Shown in pieces: positions 43,641 to 53,533 of a stretch of DNA of 64,000 nt. Position 1 is the first letter of the stretch. Every line of letters begins with the position of its first letter. Made by a program: the position numbers and the translations under genes. The stretch lies in the NCBI GenBank assembly GCA_003116875.1, contig BCKT01000011.1, forward strand, positions 62,001-126,000, read 5' to 3'. The notes under the pieces are model-generated. The model ran no database searches, was not told the DNA's origin, and worked only from the letters and a program-made list of their open reading frames with translations. The stretch comes from Takashimella koratensis. Its lineage: Eukaryota > Basidiomycota > Tremellomycetes > Trichosporonales > Tetragoniomycetaceae.

Positions 43641-46013
43641 ATGACGGAACGAGATGGGCAGGCTGCCTTCCTCGAAGGAAGACATAAGAGTAAAGCCACG
43701 GCCACGGCGCAGGTGGTCGGATACCAGGATTATGCGGGAAGTTCGGGTTCGGGCTCTGGATCTAGCTCTAGCTCCGGGTCAAGCTCTGGGTCCGGGTCCG
43801 GCTCTGGGTCCGGGTCCGGGTCCCGGTCTTCCTCTGGGTCCTCAGACTCCTCGGTGTCCAGCTCGTGGTCTAGCTCTAGCTGGGGCTTGGAGTCTAGCTC
43901 TGGATCCGGTTCAGGATCGGGAAGCGGATCTAGTGGTAGCGGCGGCAGCTCTGGCAGCAACGGCAAAGGCAGCAGTGGAAACGGCGGAAACACCGACACA
44001 GCCTCTACATACCCTACTGGCCACGCTCTCACCGTTGCGACAAACACCAAAGGTGCACACAAGGCTTCTTCTGAATCTACACCGACTTCCACATATACCG
44101 ATACCTTGACCAAAGCGACTACTGGGTCGTCACACGCGTCTACCGCTAAACTTGCTGTTTCGCATTCTCCTTCCGCGGGAACCGACACCGTTACCGGTAC
44201 CAACCTTGCTCTCGCTTCGACCTCGGCACCTTCCAGGAACCTCGGATCCGCAGCTTCCGCAGCATACGTAGCGACTACCCCTTCCGTCCCTTCTGCCCCA
44301 ATCTCGGCAGCTAGCGGATTGGGAACCGTCGCTGCCCCCGCGACACTCTCAGCGACTCAGACACCTGCGTCAAGGACGTCAGCAGCAGCTATTGCCGTCC
44401 CGGTGTCTTTGGCGAGTTTGGTACTTCTTTCCGCGGTTTTCTTGTACCTCAGGAGGCGGTTAACCCGGAAGTCCCCTGGAGACGCGGAGAGAGCTCAGGC
44501 AGGATCGATAGGAGCCGTTAGCCCCGGCGCAGGTGGTGGTGGTGGTGGAGGAGGTGGGGGAGGAGTGACGATGGTACAAGCTCAACCCCGGGTAGAGGGG
44601 ACAGACTGGCAAAGCGTTCAAGCACTCCAAGCTGCTGCACAGGCGAAATTGGCACAGGAGAGACTGTCGTCTCTTGGGAGTAGTGCGGCGACGTTGTATT
44701 CCGGTAGGGAGAAAGGGAACAAGAGGGTAGAGGTACCAGTCATAGCGTTTGGCAGAGTCGGAGAGAGTAAGGAGAAGGATTGGGCAAGGTGGGAGGAAGA
44801 TAAGTATACTCGCCCGATGAGGTTCACCAACGACAACGATTATTACCACGATAGCGACGACGGTCGCGATTACGACCTCCTTCGGGGGTACGGCCGTGCG
44901 AGCGAGCACGCCTATGGACGCTCGACGAGGCCGATGGACTGTTCTGCGTCGTCGAGGAGCGCAGCAGGCACAGAGCGATCAGAGCATTCGGAACGGACTC
45001 GACTGTCCAGGTTGACGAGTTCAAGCTCAAGTACGAGAAGCGGTACGAGGTGTTTGACCCCGACTTCTCGCATTCGAGGGCGTGATGACTCGAGAGGCAT
45101 GTGTGGCGGGTATGGAGGGTATAGAGAGGATGGGCAGGGGATTGGGAGTGAGTACAGGAGCGAGAGAGGTGGGAGGGGTGGAAGAGGTGGAAGAGGAGCA
45201 GGGTTCGAGTTTGGCTTTGAAGAGGAGGGGAAGGGGTTTAGTGTTACTCGCACGAGTAAGACGGGGCTTGGAGGGGTGGCTATTGAGGATGGGTACGGAT
45301 ACGGAGGTCGATACGGTCGTGACGCCCTCCATGGACACAGGAGCGCGCACGGACACGGATATGGCGACATGTGCAAACCTCACAGATCGACTTCGAATTT
45401 CGGCAGGGTGGACAGTGATCGCGTAGGGGAAGGACACAAGTGTGATGCGTGCGAATACGAAAGAGCCAGGGAAGTTGGTCGAGATGCCTTTGGGGAGAGA
45501 GTCAAGGTGAGAGGAGAGGATGAAGAGAGGTTAGGCGCAAGTTGGGTAGGAGGTATTGGAGGGAACAGAGGGAATAGGAGATCTTTATCCGGGTACTCGG
45601 CCGGATCGGATCGATCGTATACGTTCACCGAAGTCAAGGGAAAACGACTGGACGATGGACTCGCGTCACCTATTTACGTCCCGGAGACGTTTTACCGAGA
45701 CTCGCGTAGACACAACGACAACCACCGACCTGACCAGGCCTACGATCACGACGTAAAAGAGAGGAGGACGTTACCGATTCCTCAGAGAGTACCGTACACC
45801 CTGAGGGTAGGGTCGCCGCTGCCGATGGTGTCGGCGCACTGGGAGGTGGTGGATTCGGGAGCAAGGGAGATGGAGAGGGTAGAGTCGGGGAGCGAGGTTT
45901 GGGAACGACGAGAGAGAAGGGAAGGGAATGGTAGGGAAGCGAGAGGGGAGAGAGAGATGGATGAGTTGTATGAGAGTCTAAGGAGGGCGATCGCAAGTGG
46001 GGATGGGCATTGA
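43641..46013 (+). CDS. Ser/Gly-rich single-pass membrane protein, unrecognised
   Basis: Single-exon 790-residue protein. Residues 1-30 (MTERDGQAAFLEGRHKSKAT...) are hydrophilic with no signal peptide. A low-complexity Ser/Gly stretch follows (about 32-118), then Ser/Thr/Ala-rich sequence typical of O-mannosylated wall regions, to about residue 245. One membrane helix at about 250-272 (AIAVPVSLASLVLLSAVFLY) is followed by a basic stop-transfer LRRRLTRK. The cytosolic part has an 11-Gly run (GGGGGGGGGGG near 300), then a long Arg/Glu/Gly/Tyr-rich tail. Layout resembles fungal wall-stress sensors (Mid2/Wsc type: Ser/Thr-rich outside, one helix, charged tail inside), but without a Wsc domain or leader, so it could be a type III membrane protein or lack its first exon. 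Function inferred from layout only. Confidence 0.65.
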   Translation: MTERDGQAAFLEGRHKSKATATAQVVGYQDYAGSSGSGSGSSSSSGSSSGSGSGSGSGSGSRSSSGSSDSSVSSSWSSSSWGLESSSGSGSGSGSGSSGSGGSSGSNGKGSSGNGGNTDTASTYPTGHALTVATNTKGAHKASSESTPTSTYTDTLTKATTGSSHASTAKLAVSHSPSAGTDTVTGTNLALASTSAPSRNLGSAASAAYVATTPSVPSAPISAASGLGTVAAPATLSATQTPASRTSAAAIAVPVSLASLVLLSAVFLYLRRRLTRKSPGDAERAQAGSIGAVSPGAGGGGGGGGGGGVTMVQAQPRVEGTDWQSVQALQAAAQAKLAQERLSSLGSSAATLYSGREKGNKRVEVPVIAFGRVGESKEKDWARWEEDKYTRPMRFTNDNDYYHDSDDGRDYDLLRGYGRASEHAYGRSTRPMDCSASSRSAAGTERSEHSERTRLSRLTSSSSSTRSGTRCLTPTSRIRGRDDSRGMCGGYGGYREDGQGIGSEYRSERGGRGGRGGRGAGFEFGFEEEGKGFSVTRTSKTGLGGVAIEDGYGYGGRYGRDALHGHRSAHGHGYGDMCKPHRSTSNFGRVDSDRVGEGHKCDACEYERAREVGRDAFGERVKVRGEDEERLGASWVGGIGGNRGNRRSLSGYSAGSDRSYTFTEVKGKRLDDGLASPIYVPETFYRDSRRHNDNHRPDQAYDHDVKERRTLPIPQRVPYTLRVGSPLPMVSAHWEVVDSGAREMERVESGSEVWERRERREGNGREARGEREMDELYESLRRAIASGDGH

Positions 46014-46254
46014 GCTGGTCGAGTAGATCGAGGAGTGAGGTGTAAGGTGAGGAACGAGGAGTGAGGAATGAGACTTGCACTATTGCCAAAGCTATGCACA
46101 TCCTCGCTTGCTTGAGATAGTTATACCAGTATTGTATGCGTCAAACCAGTATTGTATGCCAGACTTTATGCCACCTTCCCCTCCCACCGCCACTCGCCAC
46201 CTGCCACACCCACCTTCCGACCCCAACCCCAGATCACCGACGAATTCCTAAATA

Positions 46255-46262
46255 TCACGTGA
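46255..46262. promoter_or_regulatory. TCACGTGA palindrome before the FHA gene
   Basis: Exact TCACGTGA, 160 bp before the ATG at 46422, in the context AATATCACGTGACG. Same motif as before BIO2 and between RED and TIM44. Confidence 0.5.
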
Positions 46263-46421
46263 CGTTGCCCCCTTTGCTCGACGCGACTTGTTTTCCCATG
46301 TTTTAATGATTTTCTCATTGATTTTCCCTCATCGGTCTTTTCTTTTCATTCCAGTTCACCCCTACCAACTACTCAGCTCACCGCTCTTCGTCTTATCCTT
46401 ACCCCTACCATCTCGTCGACA

Positions 46422-48431
46422 ATGGCGACCGCCCGTCCGTTGATGGACAGCAAGACGGTTCGACCCGTCCCTGCTTCCCTCCCCATCTCCGCCACCTTCG
46501 CCCCTCCTTCGCCCTCGGACGGTCGCGACGCGTCCAAGCCCAAGCCCAAGTCCAAGCCCCAGCCCCAGCCCACCTCGACTTCCACTCGCGACGACGCTCA
46601 CCCACCTTCCAAACGCGCAAAAGTCGGCGAATCCAACCTCAACCTCACCCGTAAACCCCACGTACACCCAAAGACCCCGGCCCAGCGCGCTCGGATCGTC
46701 GTGAGGCGTGCACTCACACCATCCACATCGACAGTCGCGTTCTCCTCTTCCCCTCCCCGCCTTTCATCTCCACCCCTTCACCGTACCCACCCACACGACA
46801 CACCTACTACGACCCCGGCCCCGGCGTCCCGAGTGCACCTCACCCAACCCACAGGCGTGAAGCGCAAACCGACCGTGTCTCTTCGCCACGACGCAACGGC
46901 GGCCAGAGCCAGGGCAGCAGAGCTCGGATGCGAAGCCGTCACTTTGGGACTGGGAGAGACCCTAATCTTTGGTCGACACAGGCACAGGCTCACGACCCCA
47001 CCTACTTCGTCTCCTTCTGCTCCCTCTCACCTCGCTTCAACGCCCACTGACCTCGCTTCGTCCATCCCGGCTGCGATGCACCACCTCGTCACTCTCTCCA
47101 ACAGCGGGCGAACCATCTCCCTCCCTCGAACGGCTCAACACGCATCCCGTGTCCACGCTGCCATCGAGCTCATCCCCTCCCTCTCCCCATCCACATCACT
47201 CCACTCCCTCCGCGTTCTCGTCCTTGGTCAAAACGGCGCACGCGTCAGGCCCGTCACTCGTACCCCAGGATCAGCCAAATCCACCCGGCTCCTAAAAGGC
47301 GCGTCGGCATGCTTTGAATCCAGCGTCGAGATCGATTTTCACGGCGCGAAAATGGTCATCATCGTGGAAAATGGAGCAGAGGCACCCGATGCCCACATGG
47401 ATATGGATATCGAGGTGGAGGAAGAGGAGGAAGAGAACTTGTTTGAGACTTCGGCATTCCCCCCGTCCCCAGCGACTTCGGCGATGCCCCCTAGCTCGCC
47501 GCCGGTGTTCCACGCGTCAACGGTCCCCAGCTCTCCGGGGCTTCAAGCCCTGGCTGATGCTGCAGTCGCTCTTTCTGCCTCGTCTTCGCCCCAAGCAGAC
47601 GACCTCCACTCGCCTGCCCCGCTGGACCTCGCCGCGACTGAGACACCCGCCGTCGAGTCGGCTTCACCCGTTATGATCCCTGTCTCCGAATTCCTTCCCG
47701 AACCCGCACCAGGACGCGAGCGGGACTCATCCTCACCCCTCTCCGACCTCGAGCCGGACGCCGACGCCGACGCCGATGCCGTGGAGGAAAAGATCGACAT
47801 TTCCGCTGACATCCTCGTCGGACCGATCTCTGTGAACAATGCCGAGGTCAGCGCACAGACTGACTCTGTGGAAGTCAAGGCCCACGACCACGTCAAGGCC
47901 GAACCCGTCCAGCCTGAACCTACACCCGTCGAACCTTGTCCGGCAGATATCGACCTCTCTGCGCTTCTCGCGAGCACCGTTGTCTTCTCGGGCTCGTCAA
48001 AGCTTTCCCTCCCTGACCTCGTCAAGTCTCTCCTCGAAGTGAGTCTAGGCAGCTACATTAGGTGCATGGAAGACTACTGACGGCATGGACTAGTCTCAAC
48101 CGAGCCTTCGGGAACACGGGGACGAAGATAAGTGGTCGGTCTGGGCAAGTGACGCGCTCGAGTCCAACGCCATGTTCGGTAAAGTCGAACGACACGGTAA
48201 AGTGAGTCTGATAATCACTCGCTCAGTAGTGGTATGCTGATGTGTTGGTCTTTTCAGGACGCATCGGGTCGACCTTTGCTCTCGCACTATTACTATAACC
48301 CAGACGCGGACACGGATCTTGCTCGCGCCAAGGAACTGGGTGGGCTCGTCAGGCCGCTCAGAGCTGCGCAGCGTGTTGGTGGGAAAGCGCTCGATTGGCG
48401 CCCGGTTGGATCAGGGAGGAGGAGGTATTAG
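46422..48431 (+). CDS. FHA-domain nuclear protein (Tos4/Plm2-like)
   Basis: Phosphothreonine-binding FHA protein. Three exons: 46422-48039, from 48094, and the last from about 48258. The N-terminus is Pro/Lys-rich with a basic nuclear-type stretch (PPSKRAKVGE) and RIVVRRALTP. The FHA domain spans about residues 165-310: ETLIFGRHRHRL (strand with FGR), HHLVTLSNSGRTISLPRTAQ, HASRVHAAIEL (the S-R-x-H signature) and LRVLVLGQNGARV (N-G). A long acidic, Pro/Ser-rich linker follows with VEEEEEENLFETSAFPPSP. The C-terminal exons encode a conserved-looking module: WSVWASDALESNAMFGKVER, DASGRPLLSHYYYNPDADTD and ELGGLVRPLRAAQRVGGKAL. This arrangement matches fungal G1/S and replication-stress FHA factors of the Tos4/Plm2 type; the specific role is inferred. 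Confidence 0.78.
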
Positions 48432-50140
48432 CCGCCCGTAGCGAGCGTAAAAGCTGATGCGGAGGGTTAAAGAGCAGGAGGTGTGTACTGCTAAGCTGCC
48501 AAGAAGGCGAATTCAAAGAGACGGTTTGAGGAAGTTGGTTCATGTCTTTTCAGTACTGCTTGATATTTTACTTATTCTTACTTGGATTGTTACGTTATAT
48601 GTTCAGGTCGATACTGGCCTTGATCTGTTACTTATGGCTTATGAATGATTTGACGATTCTACCAGACGATGAGTCATTGGCGAGACTTGAGTTCTGATTG
48701 ATTTCGTTGCTCTGGATTCGGGTCTGCTGACGGGTATGCATTCACGTCGTCATGACCAATGCCAAGACTCGGGTAGACCGCATAGAGTTGGCCCTGGCCG
48801 CTGAGACCGAGACCGGCTTCTTGGCGTCTCGGTGTCGGCATGCAGGATCTAGTACGGAATCTCACAATGTCTTTTGACCATCTTGTACACTCCACGTACA
48901 ATCAACAGACCGCAGACGTCCAGTGCCACACTCAGTCCAGTTGGGATCTAGCTACCCCCGGTCGAGGGAAACTCAATTGCCCCAATTTTGTTTCTAGAGG
49001 GGATCGGCACTATAGGTGCCCCGCCGCATCCAACCCTCGTGCATGTATTCACTTATTCAGTCGGAACGCTGAGATTGGTGCTGCTCGGATAGGTGGTGTC
49101 TCAAATCGGACATGATCAATTTAAATCGAATCAATTTGGTTGTGATTTTGGGTTGATTTTTTTTTTTTTGGATTTCGGTTTGGGTGTGGCGAAAGCAGAT
49201 GGATGGAATGGAATTATTACCTTGAGGCTTGGGAAGGAAGGAGTTGAGGACGACGACAGGAGTCGGAATCAGGAAGAAAGCAGCAAAGCAGCTGATCAGC
49301 GTATTGTCAGCACGCTGTATCAGCTCAAGTCTGATGTAGAAGCATTGACCACCATTCACATGTCTCAGACTGAACTCGTAGATCCCAGACACCCTGCCAT
49401 CTACAATACCACCCACCGCTCCCCAGCTGTAGTCATCTCGACGACTTTTTCAACTAATGTTTGCTCTAACTGCATGCGACGGTGGTTTAAACATTGTCAA
49501 TCAGCACCTGACCAAACCCATGTCTCCCCTTTGTCCCCCTCCTCACTCATCTCCCCTAATCCTTTTCGACCCCTTTCCTCTCCCACGCTTCCTTTCCCTC
49601 CCCTCTCCATCTCACCTCCCCTCCTGGAAGTCCTTTATATAACCCCCGCCGGCAGGTCCCACCCCCCACTTTCCTGTTCCTTTCAAACACTCGCATCCTC
49701 CCAGTTTATTCCCTTTACACTACTCCAGCGCTGGATCGCTGGATACCCACTCGCCCCGTCCACTCCGTTCACTCCTCGATTCGGTCATTTATCCCACCCG
49801 ACCCCTTGCAAACATCAGCACCCCGAGGACAGACTCAGAAAACAAAGGAAGTGAAGGATTGAGAGAGACTCTTGGCATCGCAGTCGGCTTAATTCGACAT
49901 AAGACTGTTGGGTCACATCCAACAACACTACTCAAAAGCAAAATCGTAGTCGTCGGCTTTGGTCGAGTACGAGGAGGAGAACACCTAGCTCAACTGGCGT
50001 GAGCAACAACAAATCGACCGAGTCGATTCTATCCGTCGACAGGTCTCGACCAACTCTGGCAGCGCCGAGTCCACCAAGTCTCGTTCATTCTTACCCATAC
50101 TAGGTATCCTTACGTCGAATCCTTCCCGATCCCCTTCCCA
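48432..50140. other. Intergenic region
   Basis: About 1.7 kb between two plus-strand genes. 49090-49200 contains a short T-run and AT-rich sequence; 49500-49720 is a strongly CT-rich tract that probably forms the promoter of the ML-domain gene. TATATAAC at 49634-49641 is a possible TATA box, but it is 500 bp from the start, so a long leader would be needed. No credible gene was seen. Confidence 0.5.
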
Positions 50141-50947
50141 ATGCTGTACAACACCGCCTCTCTCGCTCTCCTCGCTCTGTCCTTAGCCCCCGCGGGCCTC
50201 TCCAACCCGCTCCCTCTCCCGCTCCCTCTTGCTGCCCGGGCGCTTCAACACCGTGCTACCCCATCTACTTCCTCGTCCGCTCCTACCGCGTCCGAGTCCG
50301 CGGCCAGTCCCACGTTCGCTTCATGTTCCACCAACTCGGTGATCAACGCCGTCACGATCTCGCCTTGCGAACCGAGTGATATAGGTGGCGCATGTACATT
50401 TGTCAACGGGCGGTGAGTAAAGATTGGTTTGGCGGGCTCAAATGAAGAGGAATGGAAATGGACTATGGACTGACTCAGCGCATTTAGAGATTACACAGTT
50501 GAGGTCGACTTTACACCTCACGTATCCAGTGAACAACCACGATCTGGGATCCGCGCGCTCGACGACGTTGAAGACTATGCCTATCCTGGTCAGACATTCG
50601 TACGTATCCCGGCTTTTCACCCTTCCTAGTCCCACTGCTCTCCTACACCACTTGCAAGTGCTTACTGGTCTTTTCCCGTTCGTCTGCTTTCCCTACTCGG
50701 TCGTTGTGTAGGACGCATGCGCATACACCGCTTGCCCGATCATGCCCGAGGCCAGCCGGTACGTCGTCACCCTCGGGACATATGACAGTCCTCTCGACGG
50801 TGTGAACATCAACATCACCGACGGTGTCTTTGGCCAGTCCATCTTCTGCGTCACTTTCCCCGTTCACTAGTGAGTTGTCTCGATGAAGTTGGAGCACTTT
50901 AGGCGGGCAGCTAATTCGTCCCCCGTAGCCTGAACAGCACGTCGTAG
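50141..50947 (+). CDS. Secreted ML-domain (NPC2-like) lipid-binding protein
   Basis: Small secreted or vacuolar lipid-binding protein. Exons 50141-50412, 50488-50599, 50712-50869 and 50929-50947 give 186 residues. Residues 1-21 (MLYNTASLALLALSLAPAGL) are a signal peptide, followed by a Leu/Pro-rich and Ser/Thr-rich spacer. The ML (MD-2-related lipid recognition) domain starts at CSTNSVINAVTISPCEPSDI and continues ACTFVNGRDYTVEVDFTPHV, SGIRALDDVEDYAYPGQTFD, ACAYTACPIMPEASRYVVTL, ending IFCVTFPVHYLNSTS. The six Cys pattern and the Cys-Pro-Ile segment before a beta pair match NPC2, which carries sterols or phosphatidylglycerol/inositol. The final exon of 19 nt is set by a GTGAGT donor that removes an apparent TAG. 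Lipid ligand unknown. Confidence 0.82.
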
Positions 50948-51104
50948 ATGAGGGTAAGAGATGAAACAGAAAAATTATCTACAAATAGAAACGGTTAACG
51001 GGAAGAGGGTAACGGGAAGAGGGTATCGCAACATCAATGCAGCATATCTATGTACCACCCTCCAAACTACGCAATCATAAATATACGCGACCTGTGTTCC
51101 CTTC

Positions 51105-53260
51105 CTACTTCCCCTTCTTCTCCTTTTCCTCATTCTTCTTCATCTGGTTCATCAACAACACGTACTCTCTATTCTGTTTCGCTTTCTCTTCCCTCTCTCC
51201 TTCTCTCTTCAACATCTCCTTATCCACGCCTTCCTGCGGCGCGAGACCCTGCTGGGCGCGCCACTTGGCCTTCCGGAGAGCCTTCTCGTCTGCTTTCGCA
51301 CCCTCAGTGTCCGCCGCGAGGAAGCCGCGGACATCCGCCATCGTACTTGACGCCAGAGGCTGGAGAGGGCCGAGCCGACGAGGGAGTTGAGATTCTCCGT
51401 CGTGACCGTCCGAGTCGTGAGAGGCGGAAGAGGTGGGAGAAAGAGGGACGGTAAAGTTGAGAACAGGGGTGAGGGATCGGGTGCGTTCGCGGGCACGTTG
51501 TGGTGGAGGTGGAGATGGTGTAGGTCGGCGAGCCTTAGATGGTCCATGGTAGGTAGGGCTCCGAGAAGATGAATCTCGTCCCCGGCGCCGGTCCGAATCG
51601 TCTTTCTCACTAGCCTCTCGTTCACGATCATTACGAACATACCGCCCACCGTCCCGTTCATCCCGGCGGTCTCTGTCATAATCACGCCCGCGATCACGGT
51701 CACGGTTGTCACGGTCCTCACGGTACCGTCCCCGATCATCTCGACGGTCACGATCATCGTACCGACCCGATCGGTCTCTGTCGTATCCACGGTCGTACCG
51801 GTCTCTGCTATACCCTCGGTCGCCATACCGGTCTCGCTCGTAGTCTCGATCACGACTCCGTCCATAGTCTCGATCCCTGTCTCGTTCATATTCCCGGCCT
51901 CTATCTCGGTGGTCACGCCTATTCCTGTTGTCGTACCGGTCGTCGTACTTGTCTCGGTACCCGCCTCTGTCGTCTCTTCGACGGTCGTACCGACCATCAT
52001 CCGAGTCGTCACTGTACCGCTCTCCTCGCTCTTTTGATCGTTCGCGACGGTCTCCTCGATCTCTACCCCTCTCATCGTATCCACGATCATCTCCACTCCG
52101 GCGATAATCGCTCCTTTCCCCATTTTTCTCCTCGCGATCATCACTTTCAGGCTTCGCGAGGACAGCCTCTTCCTCATCACTCTCATCCGAGTCGACCCGG
52201 TTTGCATCAAGGTCGTACGCGCCCGCATCGGCAAAGATATCTTCATCCTCGCTCGGCGGCTCAGGTTCGGCAGGTTTGACGACTTCAGCCACGGGCGCAG
52301 GAGGTGTAGAGATCGGTGGGGGGATGAGTTCGATCTCGGGTTTGGGTGATCGCTCGGGAGCCTGGTTGGAGGTTGCCGGTGCGTCTTTGGATGTGGAAGC
52401 AGGAGCGACCGAAGGTTCCGTCTTCACCTTCTTCTTCTTCTTTTTCTTCACCGGCTCTTCCACTTCTTTCTTGCCAATGGATTTGAACTATACGAGGCGT
52501 CGTCAGCGATTGCACCCCAGAAAACAAATCGTTCCCTCCCCACCAGGACCAAGATCTAAACTCACTTTGCTAGCAGCCTTCTTATCCTTGACTTCCACCT
52601 TTTTCACACCTTCACCGCTTGTGCTCTTGCCCCTCCCCTTCGCCGCCACCTCCATGAGCTCGTCAAGTTCTTCATCTACCACCTCCGCCCGCTCCTTGTC
52701 CAGCTCCGCTTTACGTGAGGCGAGTAGGGCGTAGTCGAGACCTTTGACGAGAATCGAATGTGTCGCATCACCACCTAGAAATGCACGTTGGGCTTCGATC
52801 TGTCCATGCGAGTTGCACATCAGCTAATGTTTGAAAAAAGTGTGACCTCTCAAGAAAGAGAACCGCAGCTTACCTTCTCGATATCCTCTGGTGCCTCTGC
52901 TTCTGCCTTTCGCCTTTCAAAGTCTTGCAACAGTTTCTCGACCGGCTTGAACTCGTCATCCACTCCCGCTCGCCTCATTTGCGCTCTGTCTATATACTTG
53001 ACTCCATCTTCACCATCCCTCTCTTCCCCACCACGCTTCATTGATCTCGGCTTGAACGCTGGTTTCTTATCCTCGCCATCCTCGCCCGCCTCGCCTTCGT
53101 GCTTGCGCTTCTTCTCGTATAGAGATGGATCCTTGGGTTTCAGGCCCCATCCCGAGCGTTTGGGCGCAGCTTTGCCGAGGACGTTTCGAGATGACGAGGA
53201 GGAGGAGGCACCCTCAGCCCTCGGTGCGGAGAGCAGGGACCTGAATGCGTCCTGGTCCAT
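51105..53260 (-). CDS. RED/IK spliceosomal protein
   Basis: Nuclear protein of the RED (IK) family, partner of Smu1 in the spliceosomal B complex. Start MDQDAFRSLLSAPRAEGASS at 53260. Exon 1 carries KDPSLYEKKRKHEGE, VKYIDRAQMRRAGVDDEFKP and VEKLLQDFERRKAEAEAPED; exon 2 carries RAFLGGDATHSILVKGLDYA LLASRKAEL. FLGGD-xH-x-LVKGLD-ALL is the RED N-terminal hallmark. The third exon is a long charged region, with poly-Lys (KKKKKKK), acidic SDESDEEE, and an extended Arg/Asp/Tyr/Glu repeat region (e.g. DRDRDYGRSRDRDYERDRYG), then a C-terminal helical tail KALRKAKWRAQQGLAPQEGV. Three exons with short introns. RD/RE-rich tracts mediate protein contacts in splicing. It is divergent from TIM44 with 273 bp between starts. 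Confidence 0.85.
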
Positions 53261-53533
53261 GTGTTTGTAGCTGGCAAGGTGAGGGGGGGGGGGGGTGGAT
53301 GGATGGATGGTCGAGCCCTAGATGCCATCTGCGACCCGAGGTTTGTAGATCGAACGGGGCTCACGTGACTCGCCACTGCACCAATATAAGCACTACTTAT
53401 TGCATCCCCCCCTTTATTCCCTACCGGCCGGTCGATTTGGTCATTCCAGCGCTTCCCATTTTTTTTTCTTCGGCCATTCTCCATTCTCCCTCTTTCCATC
53501 GCTCACTACCCACCAAACCCCCACCTACTCACC
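53261..53533. promoter_or_regulatory. Bidirectional promoter RED/TIM44 with TCACGTGA
   Basis: A 273-bp gap between divergent starts. It holds G13 at 53283-53295 followed by GGAT repeats near the RED start, TCACGTGA at 53361-53368 near the middle, and a pyrimidine-rich leader before TIM44. The palindrome is placed to serve both genes. Confidence 0.6.

Noticed and set aside
43261..43641. 126-codon hydrophobic frame just before the Ser/Gly-rich membrane protein
   Set aside because: Considered as a missing signal-peptide exon, but it ends exactly at the next ATG without a donor and is CT-rich leader in character.
48674..49854. Several open frames in the 48.4-50.1 kb gap
   Set aside because: Short or low-complexity, no consistent codon bias, no joins that extend them; treated as intergenic.
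51209..52246. Alternative 345-codon frame overlapping RED
   Set aside because: Off-frame reading of Arg/Asp codons gives Met/Thr/Ile/Gly repeats; the RED frame has family motifs and proper splice sites.
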